Source: Jatrophihabitans telluris
Lineage (GTDB): Bacteria; Actinomycetota; Actinomycetes; Mycobacteriales; Jatrophihabitantaceae
Length of the DNA: 64,000 bases
Assembly: GCF_023516435.1 (NCBI RefSeq)
Contig: NZ_CP097332.1
Span: 1,116,001 to 1,180,000, forward strand
Reading direction: 5' to 3'
The number at the start of each line of letters is the position of its first letter. The stretch's first letter is position 1. The notes beneath the pieces are model-generated. The model did not search any database. It had not been told where the DNA came from and was given only the letters and a program-made list of their open reading frames with translations. Positions 34,152 through 43,600 of this stretch are shown here, piece after piece. Both the position numbers and the translations under genes were made by a program.

Positions 34152-34727
34152 TCAGTCGTGCGAGGGTGCCAGCCGATTCAGCAGGGTCGACCAGATCCCC
34201 CGTAGTTCGGCGGTGACCGCCGGGTCCGAGATCAGCCCATCGGCGCCGGCGTCCTCTCGTCCGACCGGTACCTGTCGGCAGGCCGCGTCGAGGACCTCCA
34301 CTCCGAGGTAACCGAGCACGACCTCCAGCGTGGCGATGGCACCCCGGCCGCGTCCGGCCGCGCCGACGTTGATCCAGCACACCGGCTTGGCGGAGATCTC
34401 CGTGCCGCCCACCGTCCAGTCGAGCAGGTTCTTGAAGCTGCCGGGCAGCGTCCCGGCGTACTCCGGCGTGCAGAAGATCAGCGCGTCCGCGGCGGCGATC
34501 TCGTTGCGCAGGTGGGCGACTTCGGCCGGATAGGGCGGCTGGTCGTCGTCGGGGTTGAACGCGGGGAGCTTGGCCAGCCCGTCGTAGAGCTGGGCCCGCA
34601 CGCCGGGTGGCCGCACGTGGGCCAGCGTGGCGAGCGCTGCGGCGTTCGTCGATCCGCGGCGGGTGCTACCGGTGATCAGCAGTACCCGGATCCCCGAGTC
34701 GCTCAACCCGCGTGCATCGCCGTTCAT
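34152..34727 (-). CDS. NADPH-dependent FMN reductase
   Basis: A 191-residue flavodoxin-like oxidoreductase. The phosphate-binding loop is 'LLITGSTRRGSTN' and the isoalloxazine loop is 'FCTPEYAGTLPGSFKNLLDW'. It reduces FMN or quinones with NADPH; the physiological substrate is unknown. ATG 34727 has GGGGA 7 bases upstream and is preferred to the ATG at 34778. Confidence 0.87.
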   Translation of the reverse strand: MNGDARGLSDSGIRVLLITGSTRRGSTNAAALATLAHVRPPGVRAQLYDGLAKLPAFNPDDDQPPYPAEVAHLRNEIAAADALIFCTPEYAGTLPGSFKNLLDWTVGGTEISAKPVCWINVGAAGRGRGAIATLEVVLGYLGVEVLDAACRQVPVGREDAGADGLISDPAVTAELRGIWSTLLNRLAPSHD

Positions 34728-34817
34728 GACATCGTCCCCGCGTCCGGCGTCCACTCGGTGCGCCCAGGCATCGAGCATAGGGCCGTGACGCCGATGGCCG
34801 GATCCGTCCGCCTCGGT

Positions 34818-35336
34818 TCAGGTGACCTCGCCGGCAAGCAGGTCCATCAGCAACCCGTCGTGCCAGCCGCTGCCGTCCGGGGCCAGCTCGTAGCGGCGCA
34901 TCAGTCCGACCGGACGGAATCCCACGGCGGAATAGCAACGAATCGCGGCCTCGTTGTCGGCCGCCGGATCGATCACGATGCGGTGATGTCCGCGCGCGCC
35001 GAGCAAATGCCGCACCACCGTTCGGACGCTGTCGCGTCCCAGGCCCTGGCCGTGTACCGCCGGGTCGAGGAAGATGTCGATGCTCGCGTGGCGATACATC
35101 GGTTCGGTCTCCTCCTCGTACTGGATCAACCCGCGCACCGCGTCGTGCCTGAGGATCGCGTAGCGAACCGCGTCCGGGTCGTCGAAGGGCCAGCCCGGCC
35201 GCGCGCCCTCCTCGCCCCACCGTCGCCATACCTCCTCGGTGCGAAGGATCCGCAGCAGTTCCGAGACATCAGAGCCGCGCACCGGTCGCAACCTGACGAG
35301 TTCCCCGTGCAGCCACCCGCTCCGATTGTCGGTCAC
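34818..35336 (-). CDS. GNAT acetyltransferase, AAC(6')-like
   Basis: A 172-residue GNAT protein. 'WLHGELVRLRPVRGSDV' at the start, 'IDIFLDPAVHGQGLGRDSVR' (acetyl-CoA loop) and 'IDPAADNEAAIRCYSAVGF' resemble the aminoglycoside 6'-N-acetyltransferase group. Many relatives in soil actinomycetes are not resistance enzymes, so drug specificity is not claimed. GTG 35336 matches family N-termini. Confidence 0.8.
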   Translation of the reverse strand: MTDNRSGWLHGELVRLRPVRGSDVSELLRILRTEEVWRRWGEEGARPGWPFDDPDAVRYAILRHDAVRGLIQYEEETEPMYRHASIDIFLDPAVHGQGLGRDSVRTVVRHLLGARGHHRIVIDPAADNEAAIRCYSAVGFRPVGLMRRYELAPDGSGWHDGLLMDLLAGEVT

Positions 35337-35653
35337 GGGGTCATTCTCGTCCCGCTGTGCCGTTGTGGACGAGGTGGGGAAGGGGAGGATTCCGACTGAT
35401 TTCGCCGTACGGGGCGACATGCAAACCGACCACCCTGTACGGCCCGGTCGAGCCGTCGCAGCCCGGCCGAAACGCGGTGTCGAAGGGTCGACACGCCGCA
35501 TTCTTCGGGCCTTCCGCAGGTCGTCTCAGTATCAAGCTAAGGTCGAGCCCTCTGCGTCTTCCTTACGCCCTCAACATCTGTGTATAGTCCGGGTTAGCCC
35601 GCTTGGGGAAGTCGTCAGTCGGGGGTCTGACGGTTCGGGAAAGGCATAGGGGA
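35337..35653. other. 317-base intergenic region with candidate promoter for the EAL gene
   Basis: It separates two divergent genes. A TATAGT hexamer preceded by TG (35583-35588) is a plausible -10 element for the EAL gene, whose start is 66 bases downstream. A TTCCTT at 35559-35564 is a weak -35. GCCGTAC and GTACGGC near 35407-35446 form an inverted pair. No ORF with coding character is seen. Confidence 0.4.
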
Positions 35654-36958
35654 ATGCATTTCAAACGACCTCCGCGTCACTTCAGCGGCGTTTCCGCGCG
35701 GCGCGCCGGATCGCTGTTCGGCTCGGTCGAGATCGTGCTTCAGCCGATCGTCGACGTGACGACGGGTTCGCTGGTCGCGGCCGAGGCCCTGGCCCGCTTC
35801 CCCAACAACCCCGACACGTCGGTGGACGAGACCTTCGCCCTCGCTTACGCCAACGGACGCGGCGCCGACCTGGAAGCGGCCTGCCTGCGCTCGGCACTGC
35901 GGACCAAACGGGCCGAGTTGCCCGCCGATGTGGCACTCACCGTCAACGTCAGCCCGAACGCCCTTGATCATGCGGCGGTCCAGAGCGCCCTCGCGGTCGA
36001 CCTCACCGGCGTGATCATCGAGATCACCGAACACGTCGCCAGCGACCTCGACGTGCTGCGCGCCCGGCTGGAGGAACTGCGTTCGCGCGGTGCCCAGATC
36101 GCCGTCGACGACGCCAGCACCGGCTACGCCGGACTGCTGCGGCTGACCGCCTTGCGCCCGGACTTCGTCAAGCTCGACCGCGGACTGGTCCGCGGCGCGC
36201 GGGGCAGCCTGGAACAGTCGGCCGTCATCGAGGCGCTCGTCCGGTTGTCCCACCGCATGGGCGCGCGTGTCCTCGGCGAAGGCGTGGAGACACTGGACGA
36301 CTTGACCGCTCTGGCCGAGCTGGACGTCGACCTCGCGCAGGGCTTCTACATCTGCGAACCGACGGCCGATCTTCCCGTCGAGCTGCCCGACGCGATGGAA
36401 TCCTGCCGGATCGCCCGGGGCGAACTGATGCGCAACGAGAACTCGGCGGTGCCCGTCGCTGATCCGATCGGCATCCGCCGGGTCACGGCCGCGCTGGCCG
36501 CCAGTGTCCAGTTGGCCGACCTGCAGGCCGCGCTCGGCAGCGCCGCGGTGAATCTCGGGATCGACGTCATCTCGTTGTCGACGCTGACCGGCGGTCGTGG
36601 GTTGCGCGAAGTCAGCTGCTCGGGCGCCCGGGTTGATCCCAAGCTCTACCGGCTGGCCGACTACCCCGAGACCAAGCACGCGCTGGAGACCGGCGAGATG
36701 CTCGAGGTGCACCTGGCCGACCCGTTCTCCGACCGGGCCGAGCGAGCCGTGATGCAGGCTGACGGAACCGCGAGCATGCTGCTCACGCCGGTCATCGGGC
36801 GCGGGCAGCGACTGGGTGTGCTGGAGTTCCGCCACGGCGCGCACCGGCGCTGGAGCAGCCACGATCTGACGCAGGCCCGCATCCTGTCCGAGCACATCGC
36901 CAGCGTGCTGCTGCGCATGTCACTGCGCACCGGTCCCGCGGTCGCGGTGGCCGGCTGA
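35654..36958 (+). CDS. EAL-domain cyclic-di-GMP phosphodiesterase with C-terminal GAF-like domain
   Basis: A 434-residue protein. The EAL domain (about 20-265) keeps the key residues: EAL at 44-46, Asn in 'TVNVSPNAL', Glu in 'IIEITEH', Asp-Asp in 'AVDDASTGYAG', Lys in 'FVKLDRGL', Glu in 'GEGVET' and Gln in 'LAQGFYI'. Loop 6 reads DDASTG instead of DDFGTG. The C-terminal half ('LAASVQLADLQAALGSAAVNLG' start) looks like a GAF sensor. It probably degrades cyclic di-GMP in response to a small ligand. ATG 35654 is chosen; the frame upstream is non-coding in character. Confidence 0.87.
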   Translation: MHFKRPPRHFSGVSARRAGSLFGSVEIVLQPIVDVTTGSLVAAEALARFPNNPDTSVDETFALAYANGRGADLEAACLRSALRTKRAELPADVALTVNVSPNALDHAAVQSALAVDLTGVIIEITEHVASDLDVLRARLEELRSRGAQIAVDDASTGYAGLLRLTALRPDFVKLDRGLVRGARGSLEQSAVIEALVRLSHRMGARVLGEGVETLDDLTALAELDVDLAQGFYICEPTADLPVELPDAMESCRIARGELMRNENSAVPVADPIGIRRVTAALAASVQLADLQAALGSAAVNLGIDVISLSTLTGGRGLREVSCSGARVDPKLYRLADYPETKHALETGEMLEVHLADPFSDRAERAVMQADGTASMLLTPVIGRGQRLGVLEFRHGAHRRWSSHDLTQARILSEHIASVLLRMSLRTGPAVAVAG

Positions 36959-37014
36959 GCGCGGACGAGAACTCGAGCCCAGCTCCGCCCGCTGCCGGTC
37001 CGCAGGAGCCACGG

Positions 37015-38829
37015 TCATGCCTTGGCCTGCGACCAGCGCTCCACCACGCTGACGTCGGCGACGAACCGAACGGTGTCGCCGCCCGCGCCTCGGGTGACTC
37101 GACCCGGGCCCGGCTCGGCCCAACTCCGCGCCGCCTCGGCGAGCGCCTCGGTGACGAGCACGCCCACCCGCTCGGCGTGTTCGGCCGGGACGTGCACGAG
37201 CAGTTCGTCGTGCAGGCACAGGACGATCTGCGCGCCGAACGGAATGATCCGAGCCCGGACGACCGCGGCCCAGGTCTTGAAGAATTCAGCGGCGGCCCCT
37301 TGCACCATCGCGTTGCGGGCATAACGTCCACGACCGGCCAGCGCCGCACGTCGCTGCTGCTCGTCGAACGACTCCGCGACCGGATACATCAGCAGCAACC
37401 GGCCGCCGTAGGTGCGCAGTGAACGCCCGGCTCGGCCGGACTCGTTCGCGTTCTTCAGAAACCGCATCGCGACCGGATAAGCCGCTTCCATCCCTTGCAG
37501 GGCTTCGCCGGCCGCCCCGGAGGTCTGCCCGTACATAGCCGCGAGCACCGCCACCTTGGCGGTCGGTCGATCGACACCGATCCTCGCCGCGACCGGTGCG
37601 TACAGATCGTCCTCACCGGTAGCCGCGATCAGCGCCGGGTCCCGCGAGATGCCGGCCAGGACGCGGGGCTCGATCTGGCCGAGGTCGGCGCGAACGAACC
37701 GCCAGCCCGGCTCGGCTCGCACGGCCGGACGTAATTCGGCGGGCAGGCTGTGCAGTCCCGCGGTCGCCGTCATCCGTCCGGCACCCCCGTCACAGCCCGT
37801 CCAACCACCGCGCAGGCGTCCGTCACGTCCGACCTGCCGGTCCAGCCAGTCGTAGCCGTAGGTCGTGGCGAAGCGTTCCGCCTTGCGCCAGCGCAGCAAC
37901 GCCGGCACCACGGGATGGGCGTCGCTGAACACCTCCAGCCGCCAGGACCGGGTGTCGCGGACCTCGATGCCGATCCGGGCCAGCAGCGCCTTGACCTGCA
38001 ACGGGCTGCGCAGGTCGGTGTCGAGGCCGGGGACGAGGTCGAGTACCGATCGGTCCCGCTGGTGCCGGATGGCCGCGGCGTCCTCGTCGTTGTGCGGTCG
38101 TGGGCCGGCGACGGAGGCGACGATCTCCTCCGCGCGGCTGCGCTCGACCGGAATGCCGTCGTGGCCGAGTTCTGCGCACAGCAACTCCGCGGCGGACTCC
38201 GACCGCGCCGTGGTCAGAATCCGGGCCGGGTGTGGGCGTGGGTCCAGCCGGCCGTCAACCATCAACGCCTGCTGTGCGTGTGCGGTTCGCAGCAGGATGC
38301 GGGCCCAGTGCGCCCACCGGTCGGGCGCTCGTTGCCAGCCACCGCCGACCCACTCCGGCCGCAGGTAGCCGTCGGTCTGCAGGGGGTGGTCCGGATCGCC
38401 GCCGTCGTCGCCGCTCGCACCGAGCAGGTCCAGCTGGCCGCTGCCCGGCTGGCCGGCTGGGTCCAGCCCGTGAGCCGCGGCCCAGATCTGGGCCGGATCG
38501 GTGCGCCAGCCGCCGAACAGCAACCGGTGTACCGCGGCGAGGTCCCAGCACCGGCCGACCCGCAGGCCGCCGGCCACCAGCGCACGCGCCGTGGCGGTGT
38601 CCCACCACAGCCAGCGCGGTTGGTATTCGGCCTCGATGCGTGCGACTTCAGCGACCGGATCGGTTGACTCGACGGTCAGCAGGCGGGCCGGTGTGGCTGG
38701 GCCCCCGGTGTTCGGGTGTTCGGCGGGGTCGACGGCGTCCCACGCCATCGTCCAGCCGCGGCCGGGAACGAAGGCCAGAGCGAGCAGGGCTCCGCGCACG
38801 AGGGCGAGGTCGGCCGTGCTGGTGGGCAT
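37015..38829 (-). CDS. family A DNA polymerase without 5' nuclease (3'-5' exonuclease/polymerase-like)
   Basis: A 604-residue PolA-like protein of the shorter actinobacterial type. Polymerase motif A is 'RADLGQIEPR' (Asp about 382), motif B is in 'PTAKVAVLAAMYGQ', and motif C is 'LHDELLVHVP' (His-Asp-Glu about 540-542). The N-terminus corresponds to an exonuclease fold but lacks the DxE motif ('LAFVPGRGWTMAW' instead), so proofreading is probably lost. No 5' nuclease domain. It may fill gaps in repair. ATG 38829 has a weak ribosome-binding site. The long open frame beyond it is antisense to the lipoprotein gene. Confidence 0.86.
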   Translation of the reverse strand: MPTSTADLALVRGALLALAFVPGRGWTMAWDAVDPAEHPNTGGPATPARLLTVESTDPVAEVARIEAEYQPRWLWWDTATARALVAGGLRVGRCWDLAAVHRLLFGGWRTDPAQIWAAAHGLDPAGQPGSGQLDLLGASGDDGGDPDHPLQTDGYLRPEWVGGGWQRAPDRWAHWARILLRTAHAQQALMVDGRLDPRPHPARILTTARSESAAELLCAELGHDGIPVERSRAEEIVASVAGPRPHNDEDAAAIRHQRDRSVLDLVPGLDTDLRSPLQVKALLARIGIEVRDTRSWRLEVFSDAHPVVPALLRWRKAERFATTYGYDWLDRQVGRDGRLRGGWTGCDGGAGRMTATAGLHSLPAELRPAVRAEPGWRFVRADLGQIEPRVLAGISRDPALIAATGEDDLYAPVAARIGVDRPTAKVAVLAAMYGQTSGAAGEALQGMEAAYPVAMRFLKNANESGRAGRSLRTYGGRLLLMYPVAESFDEQQRRAALAGRGRYARNAMVQGAAAEFFKTWAAVVRARIIPFGAQIVLCLHDELLVHVPAEHAERVGVLVTEALAEAARSWAEPGPGRVTRGAGGDTVRFVADVSVVERWSQAKA

Positions 38830-39012
38830 CGGCCCATTGTCGTCGTCGCCACCGACAGTTCTGCGCGGCGCGTCCAGCGCGGGGGCCTCATCGGTCGAGC
38901 ACACGGTCGAATCACGAACCGCGGAGTATTTTTCGCCACCAGCCGGTATCAGCGTCTCGATCGCCTTCTCTTCTCGATCGAGACCTCGTACGTGTCCGGT
39001 TTGGAGGCCATC

Positions 39013-40089
39013 ATGCCGAAGGTGGGCCTGAGCGCCAGCACCGTCCCCAGCACCGTTCTCAGCGCTGTCCTCAGCGCGGTCCTCATTGCCGTCGCCTGCG
39101 GTGGATGTGCCGGCTCGAAGGGCAGAAACGTCGCGGAATCCACTGTCGATTCCGGCAATCCAGTCGTCACCAGCACGCGCAGCGCCTCGCCGAGCGGATC
39201 GACCGCCGCCACCACCCCCGGCGGCCACCGGTCCAGCAGCGCCCACGGCCCGGGTACCGGCTCGTCCGGTCCGTCCGGTAACCCCGGTGGTTCCTCCACT
39301 CGCGCAACCGGCGGTTCGGGCGGCCCGTCCGGCTCTGGCCCAGGTGGCGGTGGATCGTCGGGTGGACCCACGGGCAACCCCCGATCGAGCAGCGCCGGTC
39401 CGACCGGCCATCCCGGTCGCAGTTCGAGCGTGCCGCCACCGCCGCCCCGCGGCAACCCGGGCTGCCCCGGCCCGGCACCGGTTCTGCGGAACGGCAAATG
39501 GAGCCAGGCGATCTCCTTCCCGGCTCTGGGCGTTCACGAATATCCGCGCACCCAGGTGACCCTCGCCGCCTGCGCCCGTTCCGGCCTGCCGGTGAGCTAC
39601 GCCTTGTCCGGACCCAACAACAGCTGCACGCTCAACGGCGCCGTGCTCGACGTCGACGCCGTTCCCGCCTCGTGCACCGTGGTGGCCAGCCAGCCGGGTG
39701 ACGCGCAGTGGGCGGCGGCCGCGTCGGTTAGTCATCCCTATTCGGCCGATCCGCAGTCCGTCGACGGCTCGTGGGTGGGACCGAACCCCTCCGTGGCCGT
39801 TTCGCGCGCGGGCGGCAGCTTCACGGTCACCATCAAGCTCACGAGTATCGCCGGCTTCACCGTCGACCAGGTGTCCGTCGATCCCGACAACAGCGACGGA
39901 ATCTGCGGTTCCAGCGATCCTCAGCAGGTGCACGCCAACGGCACGACGACCGTGAACCTCGACGTGCCACTGTCCGGCAACGGCCTGACCAAGACGGGCA
40001 CGTGCACGCTGCGCATCAACCTCACCGGAAGCGCGAATACCCAGGTCAACCATTCGGGGGCCGAACAGAGCTTCACGATCGTCGACTGA
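39013..40089 (+). CDS. lipoprotein with Gly/Ser/Pro linker and bacterial Ig-like domain
   Basis: A 358-residue exported protein. GGAGG lies 5 bases before the ATG. The N-terminal hydrophobic stretch ends 'IAVACGGCAG'; the first Cys is the likely lipidation site. A 120-residue Gly/Ser/Pro linker follows. The region 'QAISFPALGVHEYP' to 'ASCTVVASQPGDAQWAAA' matches bacterial Ig-like repeats of surface proteins, and a second beta-rich domain ends 'GAEQSFTIVD'. The stop is 30 bases before the small helical protein gene, so these may share a transcript. Confidence 0.8.
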   Translation: MPKVGLSASTVPSTVLSAVLSAVLIAVACGGCAGSKGRNVAESTVDSGNPVVTSTRSASPSGSTAATTPGGHRSSSAHGPGTGSSGPSGNPGGSSTRATGGSGGPSGSGPGGGGSSGGPTGNPRSSSAGPTGHPGRSSSVPPPPPRGNPGCPGPAPVLRNGKWSQAISFPALGVHEYPRTQVTLAACARSGLPVSYALSGPNNSCTLNGAVLDVDAVPASCTVVASQPGDAQWAAAASVSHPYSADPQSVDGSWVGPNPSVAVSRAGGSFTVTIKLTSIAGFTVDQVSVDPDNSDGICGSSDPQQVHANGTTTVNLDVPLSGNGLTKTGTCTLRINLTGSANTQVNHSGAEQSFTIVD

Positions 40090-40119
40090 CCCGCCTGCGG
40101 CCAGATTCAGGAGCGAACC

Positions 40120-40578
40120 ATGGATCCCATCAGCGCGACCGCGGTGGTCGGCCTGCTCGTGCGCTACGCCCGGCATCTCAGTGGCCAGGTCGGCGAAAGC
40201 ATCGACAACGCCGTGAACGAACAACTCAGTGCGGTGTGGAAGAAGGTGCTCGGCCGGTTCCGGTCGAACCCGCTGGCCGATGGCGCCCTGATACGTCTGC
40301 AAGAGCAGCCCGACAACGCGAACCGGCAGGCCGCGGTGGCTGATCATCTCGAAGAGATCATGTCCGCCGACCGTGGATTCGTTGACGAACTCAGCCAGCT
40401 GATGGCGATGCGGCCGGCGGGCGACAGCTATGTCGAGGTGCACGCCCGCGACGCCGGTCCGGTCGCGGCCAACGGCAACGTCACCATCTCGGGCGCGCGC
40501 CTGGCCGCCGGCCGGGATCTCACCATCGGGACGGCGAGCGGCGCCCAGGACAGCTCGGCGGCCCAGGGGGAGACGTGA
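40120..40578 (+). CDS. small helical protein with C-terminal Gly-rich motif (putative NLR-associated effector)
   Basis: A 152-residue protein; AGGAGC lies 6 bases before ATG 40120. Residues 1-100 are alpha-helical with a hydrophobic first helix ('ISATAVVGLLVRYA'). This layout resembles bacterial 'Bell' (HeLo-like) cell-death domains encoded beside NLR genes. After a short linker, residues 111-138 carry 'GPVAANGNVTISG' and 'AAGRDLTIGT'. The STAND protein encoded 88 bases downstream has a matching motif at its N-terminus. The pairing suggests effector and sensor joined by motif-to-motif (possibly amyloid) contact. This is inference; no enzymatic motif is present. Confidence 0.7.
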   Translation: MDPISATAVVGLLVRYARHLSGQVGESIDNAVNEQLSAVWKKVLGRFRSNPLADGALIRLQEQPDNANRQAAVADHLEEIMSADRGFVDELSQLMAMRPAGDSYVEVHARDAGPVAANGNVTISGARLAAGRDLTIGTASGAQDSSAAQGET

Positions 40579-40666
40579 CGATCTGCCGGTTGCGCGCTCG
40601 GCCGCGGCGCGCGGGCCGGCGCGGTGTACGGCTGGTTCGGCTGAGCTCCCGCGGGGAGTCGCCCTG

Positions 40667-43600
40667 ATGGAATCGGTGCACGCCAGCGAGTCCGGACCGG
40701 TCGCCGTCGGGGGCAACATCTCCATCCTGGGCACCTTCGCCGCCGGACGTGACCTGCATATCGGCACGGTCACCGTCGTCGCCGACGACCGGGCGCCCGC
40801 GGGCGACCAATTGGCGGGGCCCGCCGCCGAGGCAATGCGCTGTCCCTACCCCGGCATGGCGGCGTTCGGAGATCAGGATCGCGATCTGTTCTTCGGTCGC
40901 GATGCGGATATCGCCGGCATCGTCGGCCTGATCCGGCACGCCGGGCTGGTGGGGGTCGTAGGAGCGTCCGGCAGCGGCAAGTCCTCGGTGCTCGCGGCGG
41001 GGGTGGTCCCGGCGCTGCGGGCGGCAGCGGAGCGCGGCCATTCGACAGCCGCCTTGTTCGAACCGGTCATCCTGCGACCGGGCACCCATCCCCGCGAGGA
41101 ACTCGCCGCTGTCACCGCCGCCGCTGTCACCGCCGCCACGGTCACCGCCGCCACGGTCACCGCCGCCACGGTCACCGCCGCCGCAGGCACTACCGGACCG
41201 ACGACGCCCGGCCCGGCTCGGCGACCGGTCTGGATCATCGACCAGTTCGAGGAGATCTTCGATCCAGCGGTCACCGAGGAGGAACGACGCAGCTTCGTCG
41301 GCGAACTGCTGGCCCGGGCGGCCCGGCCCGATGAACGGGTCGTCATCTCGCTGCGGTCGGACTTCTACGCGGCGCTGGAGGAATTCCCGCCGCTGGCACG
41401 GCTGCTCGCCCAGGCCCAACACCGGTTGCTGCCGCTGCGGGGACTCGAGTTGGACGCTGCGGTGCTGCGCCCGGCCGAGCGGGTCGGCCTGCGGGTGGAA
41501 GATGCCTTGCTCGGCCAGATTCGTCGCGAGATCGCCGAGAATCCGAACAGCCTTCCGCTGCTGGGTTATGCGCTGCAGCAGACCTGGCGCGCTCGCAACG
41601 GCAAGTGGCTGACGGCCGCCGCGTACCTCGACGGCGGCGGCATCGGCAACGCGCTGCGGCTCGGCGCGGACGCGACCTGGCAACGGTTGACGGCCGCCCA
41701 ACGAGAGACCGCCCGCCGTATCCTGCTGCGGCTGTCCCATCTCGGTGACAACGGGCTGGCGACGCGGCGCCGTCGACCGGTCAGCGAGGTCATCACCGAA
41801 CGGGACGACCGCGAATCGGTGGTCGCCACCGTCAACGTGCTGGCGACCGCACGATTGGTTACCGTTTCGCAGGACCGGTCGAACGAGCCGCTGCTGGAGA
41901 TCACCCACGAGGCGCTGCTGCGGGAGTGGCCGCTGTTGCGAAACTGGTTGCGGGAAAACGAGGAAGTCGCTCGCGGTCGCGACGAACTCGCCCAGGCGGT
42001 CCAGGCGTGGACGTCGCATGACCACGACCCTGGCTACCTGCTCTCGCCCCGACGCGTGGAGACCGTGCTGAACCTCGTCGGACGCGGCGATCTGGAACTG
42101 ACCACCTCCGAGCGACGGCTGATCTCGGACAGCCAGCGCCGCGGACGACGCCAGCGGCGCCTGCGCCGGTCACTGCCGATCCTGGCCCTGCTCGTCGTGG
42201 CGGCCGTCGTGGTCGCCGCGACAGCGGTCCGCGACCAACAGCGGGCCACGCGCGATCGGCACACCGCTGACGCACTGAAGGTGGAAGCCACGGCCCGCTC
42301 GCTGCTGGCCTCCCAGCGAGACCGCTCCGTCCTCCTCGCGCTGGCGGCCTATCGCGCGCATCCCGACGCGGCCTCTCGGTCCACCCTGATGGATACCGTC
42401 GCCGGCCACGACGGGCCGGTCGGCTACCTGCATCCGCAGCCACACGTCAATGTCGTCGCGGCCCAGCTCGATCCCGATTCCACCGCGCTGGCCGGGATGT
42501 CCGATGGTCACGTCCGCGCGCTGCGCCTGCCCCAGGGCGGCGGCACCGCCGCGGACTACCTCGGGCACCCGGCCGCGGTCAGCGCACTTGCCCAGCTGGG
42601 ACAGGGTTTGTTCGTTTCCGCCGACACCACCGGTGTCGTCCTGGTGCACCGACTGGGCGATGCGGCTCCGGTGGCCGAAGTTGCGCGCGCCGATGCTGCC
42701 CTGCCACCGATCACCGCAGTGGCCGGCGACGCCCGACGACAGCTCGTCCTCGTTGCTCGGGGCACTACGGTCCAGCGGTACCGCCTCGGTTCCGCGGCCG
42801 TATCGTCAGAGCCGCCCATCGTCGCCAGAGCGGCTGGTCAGATCACCGCCCTGGCCGTCGATGGCCCGGCCGATCTCGTTTACGTCAGTACCCGGCGCGG
42901 TGAAGTGCTTCGATGGCGGCTCAGCACGCTGCGCGCACTCACGCCACTGACCGACGCGTCAGACCCGCTGGCCACCTCCGCCCCGATCGAGTTGGCGATG
43001 CTCGGACGGGGCCGCCTGGCTGCGGTCGACGGCGCCGCGTTGACGATCTGGCCGGACCCCGCGACGCGGCCGGCGGCCCGGTCCCGTAGCGACGCGCCGG
43101 CAGCCGCGAGCCTGGCGTGGGATCCGAAGGCCGACCGGATCCTGACCGGCCGGCCCGACGGGTCCGTGGCAGCGTGGCTGAACTCCGAACCGCCGGCCCA
43201 GCTCGGCGCGTTCGCCGGCCTGCCGAATGCGCAGGCACAAACGGCGCCGGGCCTCGCCACCGACGGCGCGCGGCTGGTCGGGCTGGACCCGACGGGGACG
43301 ATGGTGGTGTGGCCACTGATCGCCGGTAACGGGCCGCCTGCGCAGACCGCCCTCGTCACGACGACGAACGTTCTCGCCACCGCCTATTCCACCGCGGGAA
43401 ACCTGGCCGTGCTCACGGCCGACGCAACGGTGCGGGTGATCTTCGGTCGCGGGGCAGACCGCCGGTTCGCGATCGGCCCGGGTCCGGTGCGCGGGCTGGT
43501 CTGGTCCTCGCCCGAGCAATTGTTGGTCGGAACCGGTGACGGCTCGGTCGTGAGTGTGCACCCCAATGGATCGGCACCACCGCAACGACTCATCCCCGCG

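Noticed and set aside
34818-35336. Calling the GNAT gene an aminoglycoside resistance gene
   Set aside because: Similarity is only at subfamily level, and many chromosomal relatives do not act on drugs.
35400-35450. Possible cyclic-di-GMP riboswitch before the EAL gene (GCAAACC within a stem)
   Set aside because: The tetraloop, receptor and second helix of the known class are missing.
38830-40773. Upstream extension of the PolA-like frame to 1252 codons
   Set aside because: This part is antisense to a lipoprotein gene with signal peptide and strong ribosome-binding site, and it has repetitive Arg/Gly composition.
40520-42025. A 501-codon leftward frame opposite the STAND gene
   Set aside because: The plus-strand frame has clear Walker motifs and homology; the minus frame has only low-complexity composition.
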